From JBDNFP01 sp041689775 (lineage in GTDB: Bacteria > Bacteroidota > Bacteroidia > Cytophagales > Spirosomataceae), in NCBI GenBank assembly GCA_041689775.1, contig JBDNFP010000349.1, forward strand, positions 1 through 11,265: a stretch of DNA of 11,265 nt, given 5' to 3'. Position 1 is the stretch's first letter, and each line of letters starts with the position of its first letter. Positions 1 to 6,911 of this stretch are shown piece after piece. A program made the position numbers and the translations under genes. The notes below the pieces were generated by a model. It made no database searches and had not been told where the DNA came from. It saw nothing but the letters and a program-made list of their open reading frames with translations.

Positions 1-176
1 ATTTACTCTCTAAATTACGCCATTGACTGCCAGTATTATTGATCCAGAAGATACCATTAAGGATACTTCGCAGACTGTGTTTGCGTTTCCTTTTCGGGGC
101 CGCCCGTGCGGTCGTCAAGGATTTTTTCAATAACTTCCCATTGAGAATCAGAAAATTCAGAGAAATTTGTTTTCAT
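1..176 (-). pseudogene. IS5-family transposase, N-terminal part, frame broken, cut by window edge
   Basis: Read on the minus strand from ATG at 176, the first frame gives MKTNFSEFSDSQWEVIEKIL followed by DDR, the usual N-terminus of short IS5-type transposases (DUF4096 helix-turn-helix region). About 23 codons in, the reading frame has to move by +1 to continue as KRKRKHSLRSILNGIFW and then INNTGSQWRNLESK, which is the expected continuation. The first frame stops at TAA soon after. The break lies in the GC-rich stretch GGGCGGCCCCGAAAAGG (about 93-109), unlike its AT-rich surroundings. It may be a small insertion of about 10 nt or a programmed frameshift site, which some IS5 subgroups use. The catalytic DDE domain would lie left of base 1 and is not visible. 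Family call fairly sure; active or dead state unknown. Confidence 0.75.
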
Positions 177-240
177 TACCTTGGGTTTTTATCGATTACA
201 AGGTAACTGGTTCTTACTTTAATGCAAAGTCTTCAAATTC

Positions 241-255
241 CAAAACATACTCTTA
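241..255 (-). repeat. Candidate terminal end of the IS5-family element
   Basis: On the minus strand the sequence reads TAA then GAGTATGTTTTG, about 65 nt upstream of the transposase ATG. IS5 subgroups such as IS1031 often start with GAG and duplicate a TNA target, which would fit. The other end is outside the window, so the inverted repeat cannot be verified. Low confidence. Confidence 0.3.
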
Positions 256-479
256 GATTTGTTAGCTAATATTTCTGCTTACTTATCCTGAAAAAGGATG
301 TATTACTCCCACAATGTTAGTAGCTAATAGGATACCTTTTATCAAAAAAGAAGGTGAATTGAACAAGTCGATGAGTCGATTGCGAAAATGGTCTACTTTG
401 ATATTAAGTTCTAACGCAGAATTAGTTTGTACTATTAATTTGGCTAAATTCATAGCTAATATTCTATATATCAATTATT

Positions 480-517
480 TAAAAAAAGCTAACAGCTACA
501 AACTAATAGCTGTTAGC
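480..517 (-). terminator. Rho-independent terminator of the fructan operon
   Basis: Perfect 11-bp inverted repeat: GCTAACAGCTA at 488-498 and TAGCTGTTAGC at 507-517, with an 8-nt loop. On the minus strand it is followed directly by seven T (481-487). This is the layout of an intrinsic terminator acting on transcripts from the fructokinase side, 108 nt after the fructokinase stop codon. No matching T tract follows in the plus direction, so it is directional. Confidence 0.85.
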
Positions 518-624
518 TACTTACCCATAAATAGCCTGATAGAAAGCTCAACCCAGTGGCAAGCATACATTTTAGTCAGGCATCAAAAGTAAGTCGACCT
601 GTTTTATTGGCTATTTCTTACCCT

Positions 625-1524
625 TTACCCTACCCGTCGAGCCGAAGCCATCAATTCCTGAACAGCCTCGGGCGAAATTACGGGTGTGGCTCCCCGATGC
701 GTAGCCACCAGCGATCCCACGGCGCACGCCATTTCTATGCTTTCAGCCGGAGGTTCATTTAGTACTATTCCTTTGATCAAAGCCGCCAGAAAGGAATCGC
801 CACTCCCAATGGTATCGTTTACGTTTACCGCAAATCCTTTGCTTTCGTAAAACTCGCCATCCTTCAATAAAATGGCCCCGCTACCACCACGGGTTACGCA
901 GACCGTCGGTACGTTGAAACGATCCGATAGGTGCATGATGGCTGTTTTTTCGTCGGTCAGGGTATTATGCCAAGCGGTGATCATGGCCAACTCGTGGGCA
1001 TTCATTTTCACCAAGTTGGCTTTATGAAGAAGATGCTCCACAATTTCTTTGGTATAGTAGGGCTCCCGGAGATTGACGTCGAACACCTTGAACGGGGCAT
1101 TCTGTATGAGTTCGTAGAGGGTGTTACGAGTACCCTCATTACGGGCAGCGAGCGAACCAAACACAAAGCAGTCAGACTGCTCAACGGCTTTTAGGGCTTT
1201 GTCTTCAAGTTGAATGTAGTCCCAGGCTACGGGTTGCACGATTTTGTAGGTGACTTCGTTCTTATCGTCCATATTTACCTTCACTACCCCCGTGAGGTGG
1301 TTGATACCACGCTGTACTAGGGAAGTGTTGAGCCCGGATGACTGCATAAAAGCTAGTAGCTCGTCGCCTAGGTCGTCCGTACCGATGCGGCTGATGATGG
1401 CTGAGTCGAGGCCGAAGTTACTGAGGTGAAAGGCAACATTCATGGGCGCTCCACCGGGCATTTTGCCCGAGGGTAGCATATCCCACAGTACCTCCCCGAA
1501 ACAGATCACTTTTTTGGTGTCCAT
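625..1524 (-). CDS. Fructokinase, PfkB/ribokinase family
   Basis: 299-aa sugar kinase predicted to phosphorylate fructose to fructose-6-phosphate with ATP in the cytoplasm. Visible PfkB features: the N-terminal strand VICFGEVLWD, the substrate-side GGAPMN motif at residues 24-29, FDVNLR at 148-153, the ATP-site TRGGSGA at 211-217, and the second PfkB signature DTIGSGDSF at 237-245 with the catalytic base Asp243 and its anion hole. Length is normal for the family. The ATG is preceded on its strand by AAGAAG, a plausible ribosome site, and starts 10 nt after the stop of the sugar porter, so the two are surely co-transcribed. Fructose specificity rests on similarity to bacterial fructokinases and on the neighbouring GH32 enzyme; another ketose or hexose cannot be excluded from sequence alone. 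Confidence 0.92.
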   Translation of the reverse strand: MDTKKVICFGEVLWDMLPSGKMPGGAPMNVAFHLSNFGLDSAIISRIGTDDLGDELLAFMQSSGLNTSLVQRGINHLTGVVKVNMDDKNEVTYKIVQPVAWDYIQLEDKALKAVEQSDCFVFGSLAARNEGTRNTLYELIQNAPFKVFDVNLREPYYTKEIVEHLLHKANLVKMNAHELAMITAWHNTLTDEKTAIMHLSDRFNVPTVCVTRGGSGAILLKDGEFYESKGFAVNVNDTIGSGDSFLAALIKGIVLNEPPAESIEMACAVGSLVATHRGATPVISPEAVQELMASARRVG

Positions 1525-1534
1525 ACTTCTTGAA

Positions 1535-2869
1535 TTAAACGGCGGCGACTACTTTATCCTCAATAGCTTCCAGGGAAGTACCCTTAGTTTCCGGCATGAT
1601 TCTTAATACAAAGAGCAATTGCAGAACCATCATACCAGCAAAAAAAGCGAATGTTATGCCCCCACCGAAGGTTTCGGCGATGAACGGAAAAATAAACGAA
1701 ATGACCGCCGCGGCGATCCAGTGAGTAAAACTACCTAGGGCTTGTCCATACGCCCGGATATCGTTGGGGAATATCTCGGAAATAAACACCCAGATAACGG
1801 CCCCCTGTGACATGGCGAAGAAGGCGATGTACACAAACAGGAACACCGGTACCTGTATTCCGCCCAGTCCGACAAAAAAGTAGTAGGACACAATGGACAG
1901 TGAACCGATGAGACCAAATGAACCGATCTTCATGAGGTACTTACGACCAAATTTGTCAATGAGCATCAGTCCTAGCAGGGTAGAGATCAGATTGACCAGA
2001 CCAATACCGGCGGAAGAAAGTAGGGCGGATTCTTTGCCCAATCCGGCCATCTCAAACACTCGTGGGGCGTAGTAGATGATGGCGTTGATACCCGAAAGTT
2101 GGTTGAAGAGGGCAAATAATACTGCCAGTGTTACGGGCCGCTTGTAGACAGGTTTAAAGAGGTCCGTAAAACTAGCCTTGGTAGCTGTTTCGTGGTGGCT
2201 TTTGATAATGGCGGTAACCACGGCATCCGCTTCGCCGGCATCACTAGTACTCAATATAGCGCGGGCTTCTTCGATTTTCCCACGTTTCAAAATCAACCAG
2301 CGGGGACTTTCTGGAATCAGGAAAATAGATGCCATGAAAAGTACCGCCGGAATGGCCTCCACGCCCAGCATCCACCGCCAGGCATTCTCGCCGATACCTT
2401 CCAGGCCATAGTTTGAGAGGTATGAGATCAAAATACCCAATACTATATTGAACTGGAACAAGGCCACCAGGCTTCCCCGCTTAGAAGGAGGGGCAATTTC
2501 GGAAATATACATGGGGGCTACCACTGAGGAGATACCCACGCCGACACCACCAATGAACCTAAAAATCAGGAATATAAACGAGCCCGGCGCCAGGGCCGAC
2601 CCAACAGCTGATACCAGGTACAGGATGGCTACAATGAATAAGCTGTTTTTTCGCCCGTACCTATCCGCCGGCATACCACCAACCAAGGCACCGAGTACCG
2701 TTCCAATCAAGGCAATGGATACGGTCAGGCCGTGTTCGAAGGCGTTAGAGTTCCATAATACTTGCAAGGTTTGTTCCGCCCCTGAGATAACGGCTGTATC
2801 AAAACCAAACAGAAAGCCTCCCAAGGCGGCGGATAGAGACCAGATAAAAACTTTGAGTGATTTATTCAT
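1535..2869 (-). CDS. MFS sugar porter (sugar:proton symporter family)
   Basis: 444-aa, 12-helix transporter of the sugar porter branch of the major facilitator superfamily, in the cytoplasmic membrane. Signatures in order: GGFLFGFDTAVISG in helix 1 (residues 17-30), ADRYGRK in the helix 2-3 loop (68-74), the helix 4-5 block ending PMYISEIAPPSKRG (119-132), PESPRWL after helix 6 (186-192), QLSGINAIIYYAP in helix 7 (257-269), DKFGRK (305-310), SEIFP (364-368) and PETKG after helix 12 (426-430). This is a complete set. Given the upstream GH32 enzyme and downstream fructokinase, the likely cargo is fructose (or sucrose). The ATG lacks a clear Shine-Dalgarno sequence, as is usual in Bacteroidota. 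The 140-nt gap to the GH32 stop contains a candidate promoter, so the porter-kinase pair may also be transcribed on its own. Confidence 0.92.
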   Translation of the reverse strand: MNKSLKVFIWSLSAALGGFLFGFDTAVISGAEQTLQVLWNSNAFEHGLTVSIALIGTVLGALVGGMPADRYGRKNSLFIVAILYLVSAVGSALAPGSFIFLIFRFIGGVGVGISSVVAPMYISEIAPPSKRGSLVALFQFNIVLGILISYLSNYGLEGIGENAWRWMLGVEAIPAVLFMASIFLIPESPRWLILKRGKIEEARAILSTSDAGEADAVVTAIIKSHHETATKASFTDLFKPVYKRPVTLAVLFALFNQLSGINAIIYYAPRVFEMAGLGKESALLSSAGIGLVNLISTLLGLMLIDKFGRKYLMKIGSFGLIGSLSIVSYYFFVGLGGIQVPVFLFVYIAFFAMSQGAVIWVFISEIFPNDIRAYGQALGSFTHWIAAAVISFIFPFIAETFGGGITFAFFAGMMVLQLLFVLRIMPETKGTSLEAIEDKVVAAV

Positions 2870-2943
2870 TGGAAAGAGTAATGTTGATATAGTTAGGTTT
2901 CGGAATCAGAGGAGTAGTTGCGGCCACATTATTTCAATTTGGG

Positions 2944-2951
2944 CAAATCTA
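2944..2951 (-). promoter_or_regulatory. Candidate Bacteroidota -7 promoter box for the porter-kinase pair
   Basis: Minus-strand TAGATTTG is an exact match to the Bacteroidota TAnnTTTG -7 box. It sits in the 140-nt gap between the GH32 gene and the sugar porter and would give a leader of about 65-70 nt. No good -33 TTG element is seen at the usual spacing, so the call is tentative. Confidence 0.35.
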
Positions 2952-3009
2952 CAAATTAACCCCGTTCCGTTTAATTTATTCTTGATTTCTTGCTACGATC
3001 TATTGGTGT

Positions 3010-4482
3010 TTACTTCCTGCTCATTACGACTTGTCCTTTGCTTTTCGTCGGGAATACCTGTTCGGTCATGACCTTTTCACCACCATTCGCATAAATCTCC
3101 ACGATTGCATTATCCACAAATATATCCAGCATCAACTGGTTGCTTTTGGGTGCTACTTTCATGGCATCCACACTGGCGAACTTTTCGTGGAAAGATACTT
3201 TACCTGATTTGGTACGGTCAAATGACAGGGTTTTGGAAGCGACATCGTAGCTCAGCACGCTACTTTCTCCTTCGTTTTTGAGTAGCTCAATCAAGAACCC
3301 TTTGACATCGGTCAGGTCAATGGTCAGGTTTAGCCGGTAGGAATTACCCTCCATGTCAATTGTTTTTCCGGCAGCCAGGTCGCTGGCATTTAGGCTCAGC
3401 GTTTGGGTAGGAATGCTTTCGGAAAATAGGGGTACCTGGATTAGTTTATAGACTCCATTATCATTGCGAAGCGATAGCTTACGGGGTAGAGAGAACATCC
3501 CTCGGGAGCCCTCCGCCGGTATTTGGTTGGCGTACATCCAGTCATTTGCCCAGCCGATGATAACGGGCTTATTCTGACTAGCGGGTAGATTGTTGTAAGG
3601 AATGGCGGCATAAAAATCTTTGCCTTCATCTACCCGGAAAATGCCGTCCTGCTTTTGTGGGGTAAAGCGTTTACCGTCAAAATCGCCTACGAAATACTGC
3701 ATGCCCGTAAACTTGGTATCTTCCCCGGCGCTCGAAATCATCATGATCCACTTTTTCTGATCGGAATTTTCCACGGGTATTGGAAACAGCGATGGGCACT
3801 CCCAGATTTTGGCGGTATCACCCATCTTACCAAACTCACTCAGTAATTTCCAGTCTTTCAGATTAGCTGATTCATAAATTTGGGCGATATACTCATGCGG
3901 TTTTACCGCTACTAGTTTCCACTTGCCCTCATACCAGAATACGCTCGGATCACGGAAGTCTTTCATACCAATGTCCAAGACCGGATTTTTATCATAGTAG
4001 GTCCAGGTGCGGCCTTTGTCAGCGCTATAGGCCAGACTTTGGTGCTGTTTCAGTCCTTTGTCATTCTTGTGAACATTGGAGGTATAAATGGCCACCAGCC
4101 CTTTGGTAAAGCCCGGCCCAAAGAACCCGGAGGTATTGAGGCTATCCACCACGGCACAGCCCGAGAAAATCATGGTTTCGGTACTGTCGGCGTTGGTATA
4201 CTCCGGTAGTGCCAGGGATAGTTCTTCCCAGTTTCTGAGGTCTTTGCTCACGGCATGTCCCCAGCTCATGTGCCCCCATGTATCACCGAAGGGGTTATAC
4301 TGGTAGAATAGATGGTACTCGCCATCGAGGTACACTAGCCCGTTGGGGTCATTCACCCAGTTTTTTTCGGGGGTGTAGTGGTAGTCGGGGCGGTAGGTAT
4401 TCTCACCTTCGGCCGGAGAATCTTTCGTAGTGTTACAGGCCACTAAAATAATAAATGCTAGCAGGATAGTAAGTTTGGACAT
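3010..4482 (-). CDS. GH32 family exo-fructosidase (levanase/fructanase/invertase-like) lipoprotein
   Basis: 490-aa glycoside hydrolase of family 32, which cleaves terminal beta-fructosyl residues from levan, inulin or sucrose. The N-terminus (LLAFIILVAC) is a lipoprotein signal with lipobox LVAC and the lipidated Cys16, so the enzyme should be anchored at the cell envelope. All three GH32 catalytic motifs are present: WVNDPNG at 42-48 (nucleophile Asp45), FRDP at 176-179 (Asp178) and ECP at 228-230 (acid/base Glu228). A five-blade propeller region (about 30-340) is followed by the C-terminal beta-sandwich (about 355-490). Residues after Cys16 (NTTKDS) are not a strong acidic surface-export signal, so a periplasm-facing location is as likely as the cell surface. 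It is first in the minus-strand cluster with porter and fructokinase. Endo- versus exo-action and preferred linkage cannot be told from the motifs alone. Confidence 0.93.
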   Translation of the reverse strand: MSKLTILLAFIILVACNTTKDSPAEGENTYRPDYHYTPEKNWVNDPNGLVYLDGEYHLFYQYNPFGDTWGHMSWGHAVSKDLRNWEELSLALPEYTNADSTETMIFSGCAVVDSLNTSGFFGPGFTKGLVAIYTSNVHKNDKGLKQHQSLAYSADKGRTWTYYDKNPVLDIGMKDFRDPSVFWYEGKWKLVAVKPHEYIAQIYESANLKDWKLLSEFGKMGDTAKIWECPSLFPIPVENSDQKKWIMMISSAGEDTKFTGMQYFVGDFDGKRFTPQKQDGIFRVDEGKDFYAAIPYNNLPASQNKPVIIGWANDWMYANQIPAEGSRGMFSLPRKLSLRNDNGVYKLIQVPLFSESIPTQTLSLNASDLAAGKTIDMEGNSYRLNLTIDLTDVKGFLIELLKNEGESSVLSYDVASKTLSFDRTKSGKVSFHEKFASVDAMKVAPKSNQLMLDIFVDNAIVEIYANGGEKVMTEQVFPTKSKGQVVMSRK

Positions 4483-4539
4483 AATATCTGGTTGGTGTTT
4501 TTGACGACTCGTTTGATAAGAAAGGTAGAGGAGATATCC

Positions 4540-4580
4540 TACTACTTGAATATAGTACCAATTAACCGATTGAAGTAGTA
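4540..4580. repeat. Inverted repeat upstream of the GH32 gene
   Basis: TACTACTT at 4540-4547 and AAGTAGTA at 4573-4580 form perfect 8-bp arms, 25 nt apart, 58-98 nt upstream of the GH32 ATG and just upstream of the weak -7-like box at 4520-4527. Position suits an operator or leader structure for the fructan operon. Low-complexity sequence makes chance possible. Confidence 0.3.
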
Positions 4581-4822
4581 TTATTTTATGATTTTGAATG
4601 TACTTTCTCTGAAATTTTGCCGAAAAATACAGAGCTGTATCTTGATAGTTCTGTAATTCTGAGCCAATGATTATGGAGTAGGTGTCTGCTACTTTGAGAA
4701 CATAAAGATTCGCTTAGTAATATCAGACAACTAAGTGTAGAGTCATTGATAGGAGTAAGTAGTAGCAGAGAAATAGTATGTAAAATTCTGTTTATCAAAA
4801 GATTGAATAAGGTAAAATGAAA

Positions 4823-4838
4823 TTGGCACGGTACTTGT
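4823..4838 (+). promoter_or_regulatory. Near-consensus sigma-54 (RpoN) promoter
   Basis: TTGGCACGGTACTTGT matches the sigma-54 consensus YTGGCACGnnnnTTGCW except for the C of the -12 GC (here GT). The invariant -24 GG (4825-4826) and the -12 position (4837-4838) have the exact 10-nt spacing. The transcription start would fall near 4850, about 95 nt before gene A. Sigma-54 genes occur in several Cytophagales, but neither RpoN nor its activator is in this window. Confidence 0.5.
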
Positions 4839-4944
4839 CGATACCCAATGACAACTTAAAAATAGAATAAAAAAATCAAAATTAGCGCGGATTTGAACAC
4901 CGGAGTTTTGATACCCTCAATCATCTGCTAAATGATGTGCTTCC

Positions 4945-5532
4945 ATGGATTCCATCAGAGAAGTTATGAGTACACTTGAAGAATGGAGTAAACAACCAAG
5001 TTTCCGGGGTTTATCCAGACAGCAATTGCTTAATCCTGAACAAGAAATAGATATGCGCTTCAGTATTTGGTGTGGGGCTGAAATGGAATTACGTGAAGAT
5101 TCCGCTAAATGGGGTATGGTTCCTCTCTGGACTCCGGCTTCTCGCTTTGAGGAGGTAAGCATGAAACGACGTTGTATAGCAGCAGATAAGCTTACGAATA
5201 CCCCCTCTTATTTGGAGGAAAACGGAGCAATACGAGGTGTAATGCGTTGCGAAGGAGCACCTTTTCAACCCAACACAAACCGTGTAATGATTAAAGCAGG
5301 CACTACTCATTGGTCGCCTGTGCTATTTAATTGGTACCGTAATAAAGAGTCAGGAGTAGAGGTAATGACTTTTAGCGTGGTCACGCGCCTTATTTCAAGT
5401 TTTGATTTGCGCTTGGGGCATTCCCTACAAGTACCGCTCGAGCTCCCGGATCCTCTTCGCTGGTTGGATCTAAAAATGACACAATTTAAAACAGAGCAGT
5501 TTCTACACGAGCTATTACAAGCTGATAAGTAG
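4945..5532 (+). CDS. Divergent SRAP-fold protein (YedK/HMCES-like), catalytic residues mostly lost; gene A
   Basis: 195-aa soluble protein without signal peptide. By eye it follows the SRAP family in order: RFSIWCGAEMEL (38-49, cf. RYNIAPTQ), WGMVPLW (56-62, cf. WGLIPSW), TPSYLEENGAIRGVMRCEGAPF (86-107, cf. KPSFREAFRRRRCLVPADGFYEW), VLFNWYRNKESG (126-137), TFSVVTR (142-148, cf. TFTILTT), His159, and LELPDPLRWLD (165-175, cf. VILPPEDWDRWLD). Active SRAP proteins use Cys2, Asn of NARxE, Glu of YEW and a His to bond abasic sites in single-stranded DNA. Here only the His seems to remain, so it may be a DNA-binding pseudoenzyme. It has about half its residues in common with gene B downstream. ATG 4945 is used; M8 (4966) is an alternative. 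A sigma-54-type promoter lies upstream. The coding call is firm because a diverged paralogue conserves it; the SRAP link is my pattern match without a search. Confidence 0.7.
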   Translation: MDSIREVMSTLEEWSKQPSFRGLSRQQLLNPEQEIDMRFSIWCGAEMELREDSAKWGMVPLWTPASRFEEVSMKRRCIAADKLTNTPSYLEENGAIRGVMRCEGAPFQPNTNRVMIKAGTTHWSPVLFNWYRNKESGVEVMTFSVVTRLISSFDLRLGHSLQVPLELPDPLRWLDLKMTQFKTEQFLHELLQADK

Positions 5533-6081
5533 CCCATTTCGTTTACTTGGCACTTCCCGGGCAGCCAAGGTGTTTCTCTCTATCAATTTGTCATGACCCG
5601 ATTATAGCTTCTTACGAAAGCAGCTACTGGGTGGATACCTTCGCAAAAAACTTTCATATATATCAATGAGTATAAGTAACCAAAAATTAGTTTTAATATT
5701 ACTATTAAATTACAATTGTCATGGAGTACAGAAGTGATAGTCGTCATTGTATCAAACAAAGTAGTAGTAGATACTCTAGTTACATAAATATAAATAACCG
5801 ATTTGGGTATATACTATGGGGAGTAAAATGGATTTTATTATACATAATTACCTCATTATGAGTTGTGTGTATTGTTATTAGGGTAGAGTAAAGACCTTCA
5901 GCTCTTTTAATATTTAATAAAAAAACTAATTAATAGACAAATAGTCATAATTCATCCCTCTCATATAGTACTCGTCGGCAGGGGAGGCTTCTGGAATTGA
6001 GGGGATAGGTCAGTTGGTGAAGTTGTATATTTTGTCTCTATTTGATGAAAATCAAGTACCTGTAAATAAATATTTATAAGA
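5533..6081. other. Intergenic region between the SRAP-like paralogues
   Basis: 549 nt, strongly AT-rich after about 5640. It holds the hairpin after gene A and a 46-codon open frame (5721-5861) with a hydrophobic tail but no supporting evidence. Upstream of gene B no exact TAnnTTTG box or GG-N10-GC element is seen; TATATTTTG at about 6026 is the nearest promoter-like sequence. Its size suggests that gene B has its own promoter. Confidence 0.5.
5546..5568 (+). terminator. Hairpin after gene A, possible weak terminator
   Basis: CTTGGC (5546-5551) and GCCAAG (5563-5568) form a 6-bp GC-rich stem over a loop containing CCCGGG, 14 nt after the gene A stop codon. It is followed by GTGTTTCTCTCT, a pyrimidine-rich but not pure T tract. 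Position suits transcript termination or 3'-end protection. Confidence 0.4.
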
Positions 6082-6633
6082 GTGATAGAGAAAATGAACC
6101 CAACTCCCTCCTTTCAAGGATTACGTAGCCAACAGTTATTGAACCCTACTGGCGCAACTGATCGATCAACTTTTCGCATATGGTATGGTCCCGCCATGGA
6201 ATATCAGGAAGAAGGAGTGTGGGGCCTCGTGCCCCGATGGACTCCCTTACCTCGTTTTGACGAAGTAGGTAAGTTGAGACGTATTATTCAAGTTGAAAAA
6301 ATGTTATCTACTCCTTCCTGCCTGGAAGAAAATGGAGCTAAGCGAGGCGTAATCCGTTACGATAATTCATCATTTCAGCAAAGGAGCCCATTGGTACGAA
6401 TCAAATCAGGGAAAGAGTACTGGGCACCGGTTATCTTCAATCGGTATCACGACAAAGAGTCAAATGAAACCGTATTGACATTTAGTGTAGTAACCCGTCA
6501 GGTGTCAAGCTACGAGCTTAAAACGCATCACCCTCTGCAAGTGCCTATTGAACTGCCTGACCCATTGAGTTGGCTGGACCCCGCACTGTCGAAGTTCAAG
6601 ATAGATTCGTTCTTCCATAAAATATTATCGTAG
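6082..6633 (+). CDS. Divergent SRAP-fold protein (YedK/HMCES-like), paralogue of gene A; gene B
   Basis: 183-aa soluble protein, paralogous to gene A over nearly its whole length: PSFQGLRSQQLLNP near the N-terminus, FRIWYGPAMEY (31-41), WGLVPRWTP (47-55), TPSCLEENGAKRGVIR (77-92), TFSVVTR (133-139) and LQVPIELPDPLSWLD (152-166). The same SRAP-like order is kept, and the same catalytic positions are missing: no Met-Cys start, no NARxE, no YEW Glu. His149/His150 may match the family His. The given start is GTG 6082; ATG 6094 (4 codons in, after GATAGAGAAA) is at least as good and would make 179 aa. Conservation of the same lost-catalysis form in two diverged copies argues that the fold has a kept, non-classical role rather than being simple decay. 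Function unknown. Confidence 0.7.
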   Translation: MIEKMNPTPSFQGLRSQQLLNPTGATDRSTFRIWYGPAMEYQEEGVWGLVPRWTPLPRFDEVGKLRRIIQVEKMLSTPSCLEENGAKRGVIRYDNSSFQQRSPLVRIKSGKEYWAPVIFNRYHDKESNETVLTFSVVTRQVSSYELKTHHPLQVPIELPDPLSWLDPALSKFKIDSFFHKILS

Positions 6634-6840
6634 CGGACCGGTTGAGACTGATAGGTTTTCTGTAAATAGTTAGTTCGCAGACGATAACAACATGCATAAC
6701 TTTGAACGACTCTGCTGCAATGCTCAAAATGCATGGATCGCATTCTTTATGGATCATACACGATCATTTTCTATTCCAAATCGTATTTAATCTGATTTAA
6801 AAATAAAGGTATAAAATCTAAAAATGTTATTCTAACGAAT

Positions 6841-6865
6841 CAAAGGGTGTAACAAAGTTACTTTG
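6841..6865 (+). promoter_or_regulatory. Palindrome and promoter-like box before the regulator pair
   Basis: GTAAC-AAA-GTTAC (6849-6861) is a perfect 5-bp inverted repeat, enlarged imperfectly by CAAA (6841) and TTTG (6862). TTACTTTG at 6858-6865 is one mismatch from the TAnnTTTG -7 box and would start transcripts near 6872. This could be the promoter and operator of the tandem LuxR-type genes, but the -33 element is not seen. Confidence 0.3.
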
Positions 6866-6911
6866 AAAGGAAAAAGTTTAATTAATTACTGTGCACGCAA
6901 CTCCCAGTCGA

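Larger units (their letters stand above)
177..624. other. Intergenic stretch between IS5 remnant and fructokinase
   Basis: No convincing gene. It holds the 5' leader and likely end of the IS5 element (to about 252), an AT-rich part with several chance-like copies of TAGCTAAT (around 260, 322 and 443), the operon terminator at 480-517, and the 108-nt untranslated tail of the fructokinase transcript. Short open frames here on both strands have no recognisable composition or motif. Confidence 0.6.
4483..4944. other. Divergent intergenic region between GH32 gene and SRAP-like gene A
   Basis: AT-rich, 462 nt, no convincing gene. The GH32 side has a weak minus-strand -7-like box TACCTTTC (4520-4527, one mismatch) and an inverted repeat (4540-4580). 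The right side has a near-consensus sigma-54 promoter reading rightwards (4823-4838) and an out-of-frame ATGTGCTTCCAT at 4935. The middle (about 4590-4800) shows nothing I can interpret. Confidence 0.6.

Noticed and set aside
2448..3071. 207-codon plus-strand open frame opposite the sugar porter
   Set aside because: It is the antisense shadow of the porter gene and the end of the GH32 gene, rich in Pro and Arg with no family features.
5547..5563. Second sigma-54-like element, TTGGCAC with GG-N10-GC spacing
   Set aside because: The -12 half is GGGCA rather than TTGCA, and the bases form a hairpin directly behind gene A; a terminator explains it better.
5721..5861. 46-codon plus-strand open frame with a hydrophobic C-terminal segment
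   Set aside because: No ribosome site, low-complexity Ser/Tyr-rich start, AT-rich DNA in which such frames are expected by chance, and no recognisable family.
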